A stretch of DNA of 64,000 nt from Xylocopa sonorina (taxonomy: Eukaryota; Arthropoda; Insecta; Hymenoptera; Apidae). Where the stretch lies: contig NW_027490133.1 of the NCBI RefSeq assembly GCF_050948175.1, positions 1,481,473 to 1,545,472 of the forward strand. Reading direction: 5' to 3'. Below the pieces are notes generated by a model. That model made no database searches, was not told where the DNA came from, and saw only the letters and a program-made list of their open reading frames with translations. This document shows, piece by piece, positions 14,269-24,800 of the stretch. Every line of letters starts with the position of its first letter. The stretch's first letter is position 1. A program made the position numbers and the translations under genes.

Positions 14269-15518
14269 ACATAACGGGTAAAACTAGCGTCCCCACGGTT
14301 GTCATAAATTCTAACGCGTTAATTGAACCCGTAGTAATGATGATCGACACCGGAGCCGAGATCAACGTGATCAAGGAAAACGCGCTAAAACCTAAAACTC
14401 TAATTAACACTGCAGAACGCCTAACTATTACCGGTGTAACTCAGGGAACCGTAGCCACCTTAGGGACGGTTGCGTTACCGATATTTTCTCGTGACGTTCC
14501 GTTTAATGTTGTCAGTTCCGACTTCCCAATTAAATCCGCCGGGATCCTGGGATCCGGGTTTTGTGCAGAAGCGGATATATCTTTTAGAAATAAATATATT
14601 CTGTGGCACGGGAATAGGATCCTATTTGCACGTCGCGAAGACGTTTTAAATAAAATAATACTTCCTCCGCGGACTAACTCGGGCATACGCGTCGGAATAA
14701 TTAATTCAGGCGTAGGCGAAGGAATAATCCCCCGAACACAGATCGCGAAGGGAGTATATTTCGGTCATGCTATCGTTAAAGTGCGAAACGGCCATGCGAT
14801 AGCAAGCATAATTAATGCGACCGATACCGAGATCGAGATCGCGGTGCCCAGAATTCATCTGGACCCGCTTCCCGTTCTCGAATCGCTGAAACGCGAACCA
14901 GCGTTATATTCGTTATTTTCGAATACTTCTAAATCCACTGTTTCTAATACAAAAATCAATACTAAATCCACTGTTTCTAATACAAAAATCAATACTAAAT
15001 CCACTGTTTCTAATACAAAAATGAATACTAAATCCACTGTTTCAAGCATGCGTACTAATTCTACTAATACTAAATCCACTGTTTCCAGCATGCCTACTAA
15101 TCCAATTAATACTAAATCCACTGTCTCAAGCATGCGTACTAACTCGACTAATTCCAAATCCACTGTATCCACTCTAAAACGAGTATTTCCAAATCCCACT
15201 GTATCTTATGCTAACATTGTTTCAAAATCCACTACAAATTCTACGAATTCCAACGAAAATCTCTTACCATCGTCACGCGATATTCAACACAAAGTTTCCA
15301 ACCATAGTAAATCTTCCAATAACAACCTCAGAAAATCCACAAAAATTTTTTCAAGTGCCATCGAAGGTACGCAACGTAACTTAAACATCCGCGCGAAAGA
15401 TACACAAAATAAATCTCTTCTCAAAAGCCACTCAAAATGTAATGCAACCTCAAAGCCGATTCGACGAAATAGTCGCGTCACTCCGTCTAGATCATCTAAA
15501 CAGCGAAGAAAGAAATAA
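14250..15518 (+). CDS. Gypsy protease domain and repeat-bearing linker of pol
   Basis: Aspartic protease that processes Gag and Pol in the particle. The catalytic DTGA motif lies at about 14346-14357, preceded by hydrophobic residues (VVMMI), with the folded domain to about residue 100. The frame is open upstream of the ATG at 14337 and overlaps the end of gag in the -1 frame, so the ATG is probably not the true start. Codons from about 14930 to 15180 are a tandem array of serine/threonine/asparagine-rich units of 11-15 residues (core KSTVS). The frame ends at a TAA (15516-15518) while reverse transcriptase is read in the +1 frame from about 15442, so a frame change separates the domains. Whether that is a mutation or a normal feature cannot be decided from one copy. 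Confidence 0.85.
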   Translation, partial: NRRAAVNITGKTSVPTVVINSNALIEPVVMMIDTGAEINVIKENALKPKTLINTAERLTITGVTQGTVATLGTVALPIFSRDVPFNVVSSDFPIKSAGILGSGFCAEADISFRNKYILWHGNRILFARREDVLNKIILPPRTNSGIRVGIINSGVGEGIIPRTQIAKGVYFGHAIVKVRNGHAIASIINATDTEIEIAVPRIHLDPLPVLESLKREPALYSLFSNTSKSTVSNTKINTKSTVSNTKINTKSTVSNTKMNTKSTVSSMRTNSTNTKSTVSSMPTNPINTKSTVSSMRTNSTNSKSTVSTLKRVFPNPTVSYANIVSKSTTNSTNSNENLLPSSRDIQHKVSNHSKSSNNNLRKSTKIFSSAIEGTQRNLNIRAKDTQNKSLLKSHSKCNATSKPIRRNSRVTPSRSSKQRRKK

Positions 15519-15946
15519 TATATACAAACTGATTTCTAACAATCAAAATTTATTCCATCTCCCAGGCGATAAATTAGGATTTACCACTGTAACCGAGCAC
15601 CGTATTCCAACGATAAATGATCAGCCAATAAACGTGAAACAATACCGCTTCCCGCCGATACACAAGGAAGAAATACAACGTCAAATAGATCAATTACTAG
15701 AAAAGGAAATTATTAAACCGTCAAAATCTCCATATAATTCACCGCTCTGGGTTGTACCCAAGAAACCGGATTCTTTAGGAAATAAAAGATGGAGAGTTGT
15801 AATAGACTATCGAAGCCTGAACGAAAAATCCATCGCCGATGCGTACCCGCTCCCGTGTATAACGGAGATACTAGATAAGTTAGGAAGCGCAAAGTACTTC
15901 AGTACCTTTGATTTAGCAAGTGGATTCCATCAAATCCCAATGTCAG
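15442..15946 (+). pseudogene. Gypsy reverse transcriptase, N-terminal part, split by insertion
   Basis: Fingers and start of the palm of a Ty3/Gypsy-type reverse transcriptase. Visible family motifs are SPYNSPLWVVPKK, WRVVIDYRSLNEK and STFDLASGFHQI, the last carrying the first catalytic aspartate. Coding is broken at 15946 by the R1-like element; the matching remainder resumes at 21851, after a 13-bp target duplication ATCCCAATGTCAG. The frame differs by +1 from the protease frame upstream. The 96 or so residues before the RT core contain a typical Gypsy linker. Confidence 0.92.
15934..15946 (+). repeat. Target site duplication, left copy
   Basis: ATCCCAATGTCAG, repeated exactly at 21851-21863. 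These 13 bp bound the R1-like element and are one copy of gypsy pol sequence plus its duplication. Confidence 0.9.
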
Positions 15947-16240
15947 GATTTATTGTCTGCCCTACACCAGGACGGTGATCAGGCGTGCTTCCTCACCCAG
16001 ACGGGTATACGCGACGTAATCTAGCCTCTACCTCCCAGGGTACTCCCACCTCACTGAAACGGGCGATGGAAAAATCCAGATGTGCCGGGGCGCCTTTCCT
16101 ACCGGGCGAGTCCTTCAGCTACTCCGTCGGAGAGGACGAATCCTAACCGCCGGAGCACCCACGGGGAACCTCGGGGAGGCGAACTCGCTACGTGTACGCG
16201 AACACGCTCACTCTGACCCTTTATTTAGAAATTTAAAGAG

Positions 16241-16271
16241 CTTTGATCGACTGAAGAGTTGTCGATCAAAG
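16241..16271 (-). other. Perfect hairpin in the 3' UTR of the R1-like element
   Basis: Arms CTTTGATCGAC and GTCGATCAAAG, 11 bp perfectly paired around a 9-nt loop, about 80 nt downstream of the ORF stop in element orientation. A second near-perfect dyad (GAATGGAA / TTCCATTC, one-base centre) lies at 16293-16309. In related elements the 3' UTR RNA is recognised by the element's own reverse transcriptase; a role here is inference. Confidence 0.7.
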
Positions 16272-16351
16272 CAAGACCTCAACTACTGGTTTGAATGGAA
16301 TTTCCATTCTGAAGACTTAACTTTTGTAATCTATACAACGATGGAGCAAGC

Positions 16352-19300
16352 CTACTCCATGAACATCTTCAGCCAGAGCGTTTCCTGGCTGAAGCTGGCG
16401 AGCACAGAGAAGGCCTCTGGCGACGACACCAAGTACGGTGCCGCCTCCGGCCATCTCCACTCACTCGCCGGGATAATGTCTCGCAGAGCTTCTCTCTGCG
16501 CTTCGAAGAGTGGGCACTCTAGTAGGAAGTGTCCCACTGTATCTGCTGCACCTCCGCAGATACATGTCGAGTCATTGACAACGGCGTACGTCAATAGACG
16601 AGCCATAAAGTTGCCATGCCCCGACAGCACCTGCGTGGTGTAGTGTCTTGGCCTAATCCAGTCGGCGGCCAGTTTTACTCTAACATCCTGAAAAAAGTCA
16701 TACGTCGTGCGATCCTTGTGGGAATCTTTCCACCGGGTTTGCCACACGTTTATGACTTTAATTTTAACGCGTTCTTCACCGTCTTCCAATCCACTTTGGA
16801 TGACGGTGTTCCCTATCCTGGCGTCTCTTCCTCTACGAAGATTGTAGAGGGCCCTATGCTGCTGGACGACCATGTCTATAGGGGCCGCGCCAGCCACTAC
16901 GCACGCACCTTCCCACGATATCCGGCGGTATGCACCGGTCATCGCGATCAAGGCGCGACGTTGCGCGGATCTGAGCACCTTCCACTCTCTCTCCGTGCAC
17001 AGGTCGGCCCATCCCGCCGAGGCATACACCATCGTCGAGATGAACGCACCCCTGTAGATGCCATCGAGAGAGCTGAAGCGGAGCCCCTACGTACATCTCG
17101 CCAGCCTACTAAGTTTACTGAACAGCGACCCGACCTTGTCGCTCAAATATCTACAATGGGATCTGACTCCCATACCTGCGTCTATGTTGACGCCAAGGTA
17201 CCGTACCGCGTGCTTGAATTTAATACTATTATTCCCTAATCGGATGGTCGGCGGTCTCGCGGCAAGGTCGGCTTTAGAACACCGAACGGCCTTGCGTTTT
17301 CTGTCCGGGCGCGTGCCTCCTCTTCTTCCTATCGCTGGCCTCTCGATCAAACCACTCTTGGGGACAATTGCCTCCGTCTTTGTGGCCGATACTTCGAGTT
17401 TCGCCAGCCTACACCAAAGGAGAATCTGGTCAACAACTTGTTGACCATTTATCTCCAATTCTCTTCTACTATTTCCGCTTACGAGGACTAGGAGATCGTC
17501 CGCGTAAGCTATGAACCTGTTCTCGACTGTGGTCTGGAGTGACCGCAGGAGATTGTCAAACATAAGGTTCCAGCAGGCGGGACCGAGAACGGAGCCTTGC
17601 GGACACCCTCTCGTTGCCCGCTTGGAAACCTGTAAAGATCCTATTGAGAGTCTAACCCGTCGGTCGTCGAAGTAACTTTTCATTACTTCGAAAACGTTCC
17701 GAGGGCAGCCTCTTTCTTTCATCGACTCTAAGACTAGGGGCCACCAGACATTGTCGAAGGCTCCAGAGATGTCGAAGAGAAGCGCCACAGCGTATCGATG
17801 CTCGGAAGCATCGACCATGCGGCGCATCTCCACGACCGCGTCTTCCGCCGACCTTCCGGGCGTGAACCCGAACTGTCGGTCGGAGACCATCCCCGGGGCC
17901 AACGACGTCTGGTAGAGACGCTTTTTTAGGAGCTTCTCGAGGAGTTTCCCTACTACTGAGAGGAGACAGATCGGTCGGTAGGACTTCGGATCCTTCTCGT
18001 CTTTCCCTTCCTTCAAGAGGACTCTGAGAGAGCCCTCCTTCCAGATCGAGGGGAAGACGCCCCATTGAAGGCATCCGTTAAATATTCTTGTCATCTGACC
18101 AGGAATTATACCTACGGTGGCCTTCAGCGCCTGGACCTCTACGTGGTCCGGCCCCGGTGCCTTTCTATTTTTGAAAGTCCTTACTGCACTCACTACCTCC
18201 GCTTCCGTGAAGCAGGAGGCATCAGGAGTGTCAGGCGCGAAGTGTGCGCTTTCCCTAATCTCACGCTGCTCCGGCGTGTCTTCTTCTTCCCGGTCCTCGG
18301 GGACGTGCGTACTCAGGAGTAAGCTGGCTGTCTCGCGGCTATCATATGTGTTGTCTCTACCACGCCGGAGAGTACTAAGGACTCTCTCAACTCGGAGTTT
18401 ATTCGCCTGGAGCTTATAGACGGTACTCCAGGGCCCCGAGTTCCCGTTCGACGTTACAAAGCGTCGCCAGCTTTCGAGTTTCGTCCGCTTCACCTTATTG
18501 TTATATTCCCGCAAAGAGGAGCGGTACTTTAACCATTTTTCTTGGCGAGCGGTTTCGTCTCGTTCCTTCTGAGCCACACGTCTCAGACTGTGCACAGATC
18601 TTTTCATATCTGAAAGTTCTTTCGTCCACCACGGGTTGGACTTTCTAAGCTGTCTTTTGTAAGGCATTGACGCGGCACAGGAATCAGTGATGACTCCCGT
18701 TAGCGTCTCCGCCAACCTATCTACATCTTCCGCAGACTCCAGCCTTACTGTCTCGAGCCTCGATCTAGATTGATCGGCCAGGCTTTCAGTGAAGAGCTCC
18801 CAATCGGCTCGATTGACGTCGAACCGAGTGCTTGCTCCTCCCTGATCCACCGCTACAGTGCTCGGGACCCTCAGCCGGATGTCAATTGCGTTGTGATCGC
18901 TGGTCACCCAATCTCTCCGTACCCTCCAGCCCCCGATGAGTGGGAGCATGGTTGGCGATGCCAGAGTAACGTCGATGTATGACGAGCCCCTGGTCGACCA
19001 GTAGGTAGGTAGCTGACCGATATCGTTCACAACTTCCATGCCAAACGCCCGTATGAGCTCCTCGAACTTTGCTCCCCTATCGTCTGTACTCTGCGGCCCC
19101 CAGAGTGACGACCGGGCGTTGGCATCTACCGAAACTAGCAATCTCTTCCCCCTCAGATTATGAAACACCGTCTCGAGGTGCCTGAGGTGCATCTCGATAT
19201 CGTCGCTGTACTGGAAGTAGCACGATACGACGTATACCGAGATGCCGGGCGCCAGCACTTCCGCACAAACGCAGTGCGTATTGCTAAGCTGCGAGATGAA

Positions 19301-20008
19301 TACCATTTCGATACGAGGGTTGCTAACGGCGACTGCCGCCCACGGGTGTTGTGAGCTTACAGCCGCCACCTTCATACCGATCCCTAGTCCACAAATAGCA
19401 TAGCTCGTGCTTAGTTTCCTAGCGTATGGCTCCTGCAATAGCAGGACGTCTAGGTACTTTTCTGCAACGAGCTGAGTCACTTGCCCTGTGACTGCAGCTG
19501 AGTGTTGCATGTTCAGCTGCAGTATCCTAAGTCCCGTGGTCGCGAATCCGAACGCGGGCGTCGACGTCGACGTCGACGCTTGAGCTGTGTCGGTTGCGGA
19601 CGTAGACGCGATGGGGTATGGTGGGTACGCGATCGCGGGGGGAATCGCGGATCTAACGTTCCTAGTCTGGTTTTCTCTTTCCCTATTTCTTATTGACCCA
19701 GCCAGAGATACCGGATCTGACCTGGGTCTTCCGTCGCACCTAGTTATCCGGATTTCGACAGCGCAAAGGCTGATACCTAGAGCCCTAGCCAAAGCCTCGT
19801 CGGCGGAGTCTCGCCCAGTCGCGGCCCGTCGACGCTGCCCGAGTACAGCCGTCGCCGACCGCCGAGCTTGACGGCTCCGCCGCTCGACTATGGGGCCAAT
19901 ACCGTGGGACGGGGTCACGGGCCGAGGATTTCTCTCCCGTCTTGACCCATCATACGCCACGATCACCTCACCCGACCCTGCCCTCACCCGGAGAATCCGA
20001 ATGGAGGG
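16352..20008 (-). pseudogene. R1-like ORF2: endonuclease / reverse transcriptase with one stop
   Basis: Reads 3'-ward from 20008 after a TAG at 20009-20011. The only interruption is a TAG at 17087-17089; the same frame continues to the terminal stop at 16352-16354, about 1,212 codons from the GTG at 19987. Numbering from that GTG, the endonuclease covers about residues 152-375 (LQEPY near 185, VDANA near 287, SYIDV near 336, SDHN at 363-366). Reverse transcriptase covers about 600-870 (NRKAPGPD, FDISGAFDN, catalytic YADD at 828-831). A C-terminal zinc finger follows (CIC, then H and C: CX1CX7HX4C). There is no ATG before the endonuclease domain, so the N-terminal ~150 basic residues may be read by reinitiation or frameshift from a lost ORF1. 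All catalytic motifs look intact; the single stop lies after the RT core and would remove only the C-terminal domain. Confidence 0.9.
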
Positions 20009-20011
20009 CTA

Positions 20012-21146
20012 TTTTGCCTCCGGAATTTTTAGGGTCGGGTGTGGCCATCATGAGAATTTGCGTTTGTGGGGGGTTGATGCTTCTTACTTCGGGACGGTGG
20101 GGTCGTCAAGCCCATCAGCGCGCACCAACGCTGCCCTGCCGGGGCCGCGGTCTCCAGCTGCTAACGCAGGGAGACACTCGCTAGAGCCTCCTTCGATTAA
20201 GAGAAAAGTTTTTGTTCTTGTGTGTTTGAGTGTTGTGTACCTTGTTTCTGCAGCGAGCGCCGCAGAGGTACACGTGTAGGGGTCTCGTTCTGCTGGTATG
20301 ACAGAACGAGGCCTTTGTGTATTGAGATCGCTGCTAATTATCAGTCTCCAGCGATTTACGTGTCTCTACTTCGAATTTCGTTCCTAATCTGCTTCCAGGC
20401 GCTTAAGTGCCCGACTGCAGTTAGGCCCTGTACGACATATTGCCTAAGCTATACGCCTTTTGATTTATTATTGAACCTTAGGTTCGGGTGAGAGACACTT
20501 TTGTCGAGGCCGCGGTTCTGCCCAGGACAGAACTCTCGCTAGGACCTTTCGCAACCGTGTTTGTGTTTGTGTATGGTGTGTGTGCTGTGTACCTCCTTCC
20601 GACAGTGTGCGCTATCGAGGGTACACGTTAGTGGAGCTCGCTATACTTCCCGTACTAGCTTGTCTCCTATTAAGCCATCTACGGATGGGTTGACCAAACT
20701 TGGAATTCATAGGTCCCCCAGTCGACCGTTGGCGCACCGAGGGTGGCTCCCCGATCGACTGCGGCCCTTGCGATGGTTTACTGCTCAGTCTACCACCTGA
20801 ATGTTTATTTCCGGCCTTTTGGCCCCGTTCTGGCCTTTTCCAAACCATCTTACTAGCCCACAGCTGGCCGGCTTCCACTATTTGGCGTTTCTACTTAGCA
20901 TTTTATAGATATTCAGTCCCGCTCGGCTGGGTCTTAGTGCCGGAGACTTTCCCAGATCTTCAAGTTTCAGAGACCTCACTTGGCTAGGTGTAAGTGCCAG
21001 TAGCTTTTTATGCAGATTACAAAGCCCGAAAATCATTTTATTTTTCTATCATTTTATGCGCCAGATGGCGACTTACAGTTTTATATATCCCAGAAATTTT
21101 CTGGGACTGGAGCCTTAAATTTCTTAAAATGGCCTAAATGAAAAAA
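20012..21146 (-). other. 5' region of the R1-like element, structured, no ORF1 recognised
   Basis: No zinc-knuckle ORF1 is visible in any frame. The stretch holds further inverted repeats: GTGTACC/GGTACAC at 20235-20273 and again at 20587-20626 (same arms, related interior, offset about 352 bp), CTCGTTCTG/CAGAACGAG at 20284-20310, and GTTCTG/CAGAAC at 20515-20533. The paired hairpins suggest an internal duplication of a structured unit. TG-rich runs (20205-20240, 20555-20590) flank them. Confidence 0.6.
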
Positions 21147-21603
21147 GGCCGCCAGCGCCCGGATTTAATCCGGGCACCAGTGTCCTGCCGTTTATCGTTT
21201 CCATTTAATGGAAAAAGCCGCCGGCGCCTGGAATTTTCAAGCACCAGCGGCTAGCGCCCCTAAATTTTGTAAAATGGCCTAAATGAAAAAGGCCGCCAGC
21301 GCCCGGAGTAGCTCCGAGCACCAGCGGCCTGCATTTCTGGATTTCCCATTAAATAGAAATAGCCGCCGACGCCTGGAGTACTCCAGGCGACCAGCGGCTA
21401 GCATCACTAAATTTGGTCAAATAAAATTAGCCGCCGGCACCTGGAATACTCCAGGCACCCAGCGGCAGGCTTTTATAACTCCATTTCTATTATTTATTAG
21501 CCACCAACACCCAGAATTCTTCTAAGTGCCAGCGGCGTATTACTTTCTCGGGCTTGATAAAAAAGGCCGCCAGCGACTCGGTTTAACCGAGCGCCAGCGG
21601 CCT
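21147..21603 (-). repeat. Array of seven ~38-nt double-stem hairpins
   Basis: Units begin at 21147, 21216, 21291, 21360, 21429, 21499 and 21566, a spacing of 67-75 bp. Each has an outer stem of the type GCCGC/GCGGC, a purine-rich internal loop on each side (CAGCG / CACCA-like), and an inner stem. The inner stems vary in sequence yet remain mostly complementary: CCGGATT/AATCCGG, CTGGAGT/ACTCCAG and CTCGGTT/AACCGAG. Units 2 and 6 are more decayed. AT-rich spacers separate the units; AAATGGCCTAAATG precedes units 1 and 3. Located in the 5' UTR in element orientation. Confidence 0.85.
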
Positions 21604-21771
21604 TAGCATATATAGCTTTGAGGTCTCTTTCGACCTTCGTATCTGGGATCTCTGAAATGTCTTAACTTCGAGATCTGAATATCACCACTTACTCACCATT
21701 TGTTCTGCTGTTCATTTTTGCCTTCCGGCTGTAGGGCTAGCCACCCCCAGTCTCCCAGTCTGGAAGTGGGA

Positions 21772-21849
21772 TGGACTGCGTCCTTCGGACGCCCGCCACA
21801 TAAGAGCCATTCGGTCCTAGGACGCCGACTTGTGGCAATGCATTGTCCA
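21772..21849 (-). other. Compact foldable 5' terminus of the R1-like element
   Basis: In element orientation the first ~80 nt contain nested complementary arms: TGGAC/GTCCA (outermost), GCCACA/TGTGGC, and a perfect hairpin GCGTCC-GAA-GGACGC. I compared it loosely with HDV-like ribozymes known at the 5' ends of some non-LTR elements and could not fit the required pseudoknot. Confidence 0.4.
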
Positions 21850-21850
21850 G

Positions 21851-24800
21851 ATCCCAATGTCAGCATCAGATTCCGCTAAAACCGCATTTTCGACCCCTCA
21901 CGGCCACTACGAATTTCAAAGAATGCCGTTCGGTCTCCGTAACGCCACAGCCACCTTCCAACGGCTGATGGACAATGTTCTAACAGGTTTGCAAGGCAAT
22001 GAAATGTTTGTATATCTCGATGATATTGTTCTGTACGCCAGTTCTTTGCACGAACACGAGGTAAAATTTAATAAGCTTGTAGAACGCCTTCGAAACGCGA
22101 ACCTTGTCCTCCAGCCGGACAAGTGCGAGTTTTTGCGCCGTGAAGTAAATTATTTAAGGCACGTCATTAGCGAAAACGGGGTAAAACCCGATCCTAATAA
22201 AATATGAACAGTAAGAGACTTTCCACGTCCACAGAACCCAAAACAAATAAAACAGTTTCTCGGTCTCGCAGGATACTATCGCAGATTTATTTCAAATTTC
22301 TCTTCTATCGCGAAACCACTAACGAATCTCCTTAAAAAAGATATTAAATTCATTTGGCGAAACGATCAGGAAATTGCATTCGTTACACTAAGAGACATGC
22401 CCTGTGAAGCACCGATATTGCAGTATCCTGACTTTTCGAAACCGTTTATCATAACCTCAGACGCATCCGCCAACGCTATCGGCGCCGTTCTTAGTCAGGG
22501 CCCCATCGGTAGGGACCTTCCAATCGCCTACACGTCGCGCTTGCTGAATAATGCAGAGAAAAATTATTCAACTATAGAAAAGGAGTGTTTGGGCATCATT
22601 TACGCCGTTCATTATTTTAGACCATATATCTACGGTCGATCTTTCAAACTCGTGACAGACCACAGACCGTTGGCCTGGATGAACTCCGTCAAAGATCCGT
22701 CCAGTAGATTAGTTCGTTGGCGCCGTAAACTGGCCGAATACGAATATGAAATCGTATACAAGCCAGGAAAGGTGAACATGAACGCAGATGCTTTGTCAAG
22801 AAACCCTGTCAGCGTAAAGCCAATTACACACTCCAGCGACTCCGACGAAAACATTTTCGAGTTTCCAGTTCCTAAATCATCCAAACCTCCACCTCCGCCG
22901 CCTCCTACACCAGCATCCTCGACAGAAAATATCGACCGATCGCAATTACCGACAGAAAATCCTAGTTCCTCCTTACCGACAACGGTACCGACAGACTTAC
23001 CGACAGTGGACTACCCACCCGAAGTCAGGCAACGCCCTCTGTTCGTTACTACAAGAGACTCGTTATCCGCAAGGCACGATAATTTAGTCGTTTTTATCAC
23101 GAGAGGAGGCCGCCCGTACGAAACAGGCGCACGCGAACTTCAGAATGTAGGAAAATTCCATCAACATAAAGATAACGTTAACTTAGGAAGAGCCAAAGTA
23201 AGTTCTCACGGAAATTATTTCCAAATTTCATTACCAGTTACGGAACACGAAAAGAAACAAGTCGACAATCAAGTTCTTCTAGAATGTTTACAATCTCTAT
23301 ATGACGTAACACGCGAGCTTCAATTAGAATCGTTTAGCATAGCACAAACCGCAATTAATCAATTTACTCTTTCACAAATCAAACGAATCCTAGTAGATCT
23401 CTTTCTCGACACCAATATTCAAATTACGTTCTGCCAAGGTCTCGTTCGAACTCCGCGAGAAGAACTTCGAAACGATATAATCCGCGAGAATCACGATACC
23501 CCAGTAGCAGGACACAAAGGAGTTAACAAAACTTACAGTAGAATCCGTGAAAAGTACTACTGGCCGAACATGAAACAAGAAATCCAAAAATACATAGAAA
23601 AATGCGAAATGTGCCAAAAATTAAAACTAACTAGAGTCAAAGCGTGTCAACCTCTAACTCTCACCGATACCCCAGGCACAGCATTCGACAAGATATCCAT
23701 GGACGTTATGGGACCATTACCCCCCACTCCAGACGGATATACGAACATACTCACGATACAAGATCTCCTGACAAAGTATTCCCTAGCAATTCCTTTAAAA
23801 AGAACCACGGCGGTTGACATAGCCGACGCGTTCATTACGCATTTTATTTGTAAATTCGGATGCCCTAAGGGCATATTAACAGATCAAGGTTCCAATTTTA
23901 TAAACTCATTGATGAAAACCATCGCCGCTAGATTCAGAATTCAACAATATAAAACAACGGCTTTCCACCCCCAGACCAACGGTTATGTGGAAAGATCACA
24001 TCACGTGTTAGCGGAATATTTAAAACAATTCATAGGCAATCGGAACAATTGGGAAAAATGGCTGCCATACGCTATGTTTTCCTACAATACCAGTACACAC
24101 GAAGGAACACGTTACACGCCATACGAACTGGTTTTTGGGAAAATAGCACGAACTCCTTCTGCCATACCTTTCAGAGACACTTCGGAAAACGAATCGTACG
24201 CCGCGTATTTAGATGAACTCAACGATAGAATACGTACTTCACAAGAAATAGCGAAAACATACTTAGACGGTGCAAAAACACGCGCTAAATTCTATTACGA
24301 TAAGAAGCTTAATGTAAAGGATTTCCAAGTCGGACAACGGGTTTATTTGCTCCGCGAACCACTTAGACATAAATTCGATTCTCAATACACAGGCCCATAT
24401 AAGATCTTGGAGATTCTGCCTAATAATAATGTAAAAATTAATGTTAAGGGGAGGCACAAGATTGTGCATTCAAATAAATTAAAAAATTGTAAGCGCCTAC
24501 AAACGATGAATGCACGTATGAGAGTTCGATCGAATGTAGGAGACAGTGAAAAGTGTAAGTCAAAATCAAAAACTGAAAATCTTAATGAACAAAGAGTAAA
24601 AGAATCGGTGACAGTGACAAACGAACAAAGTGCACCTCAGAAGAAAAGTGCAACCAAACAGAGTGCAGCCGTAGCAGCACAAGATACGCAGAGACCACAG
24701 CATCCACGAGACGAGAGACCACAGCATCCACGAGATGAGAGCAGCATACACGCCAAGGAGGACCAATCTCCTCCACAGCACACGAGACGAGTAGCATCCC

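Larger units (their letters stand above)
15947..21850 (-). mobile_element. R1-clade non-LTR retrotransposon inserted in Gypsy pol
   Basis: A 5.9-kb element in the opposite orientation to its host Gypsy. It has a single recognisable ORF with apurinic-type endonuclease, reverse transcriptase and a C-terminal zinc finger, a 3' UTR of about 400 nt that ends CAATAAATC without a poly(A) tail, and a 1.8-kb structured 5' region without a recognisable ORF1. It is flanked by the exact 13-bp duplication described at 15934 and 21851. R1-clade assignment rests on the domain order, the endonuclease motifs and the RT block FDISGAFDNVWWP; whether it is closest to R1, TRAS, Waldo or another lineage needs a phylogeny. 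The target is not rDNA or a telomeric repeat. Confidence 0.88.

Noticed and set aside
16854..17096. Separate 80-codon frame at the break in the R1-like ORF
   Set aside because: The main ORF continues in its own frame on both sides of a single TAG (17087-17089), so no frameshift is needed.
21772..21850. HDV-like self-cleaving ribozyme at the 5' end of the R1-like element
   Set aside because: Stems are present, but the required nested double pseudoknot and catalytic strand could not be placed.
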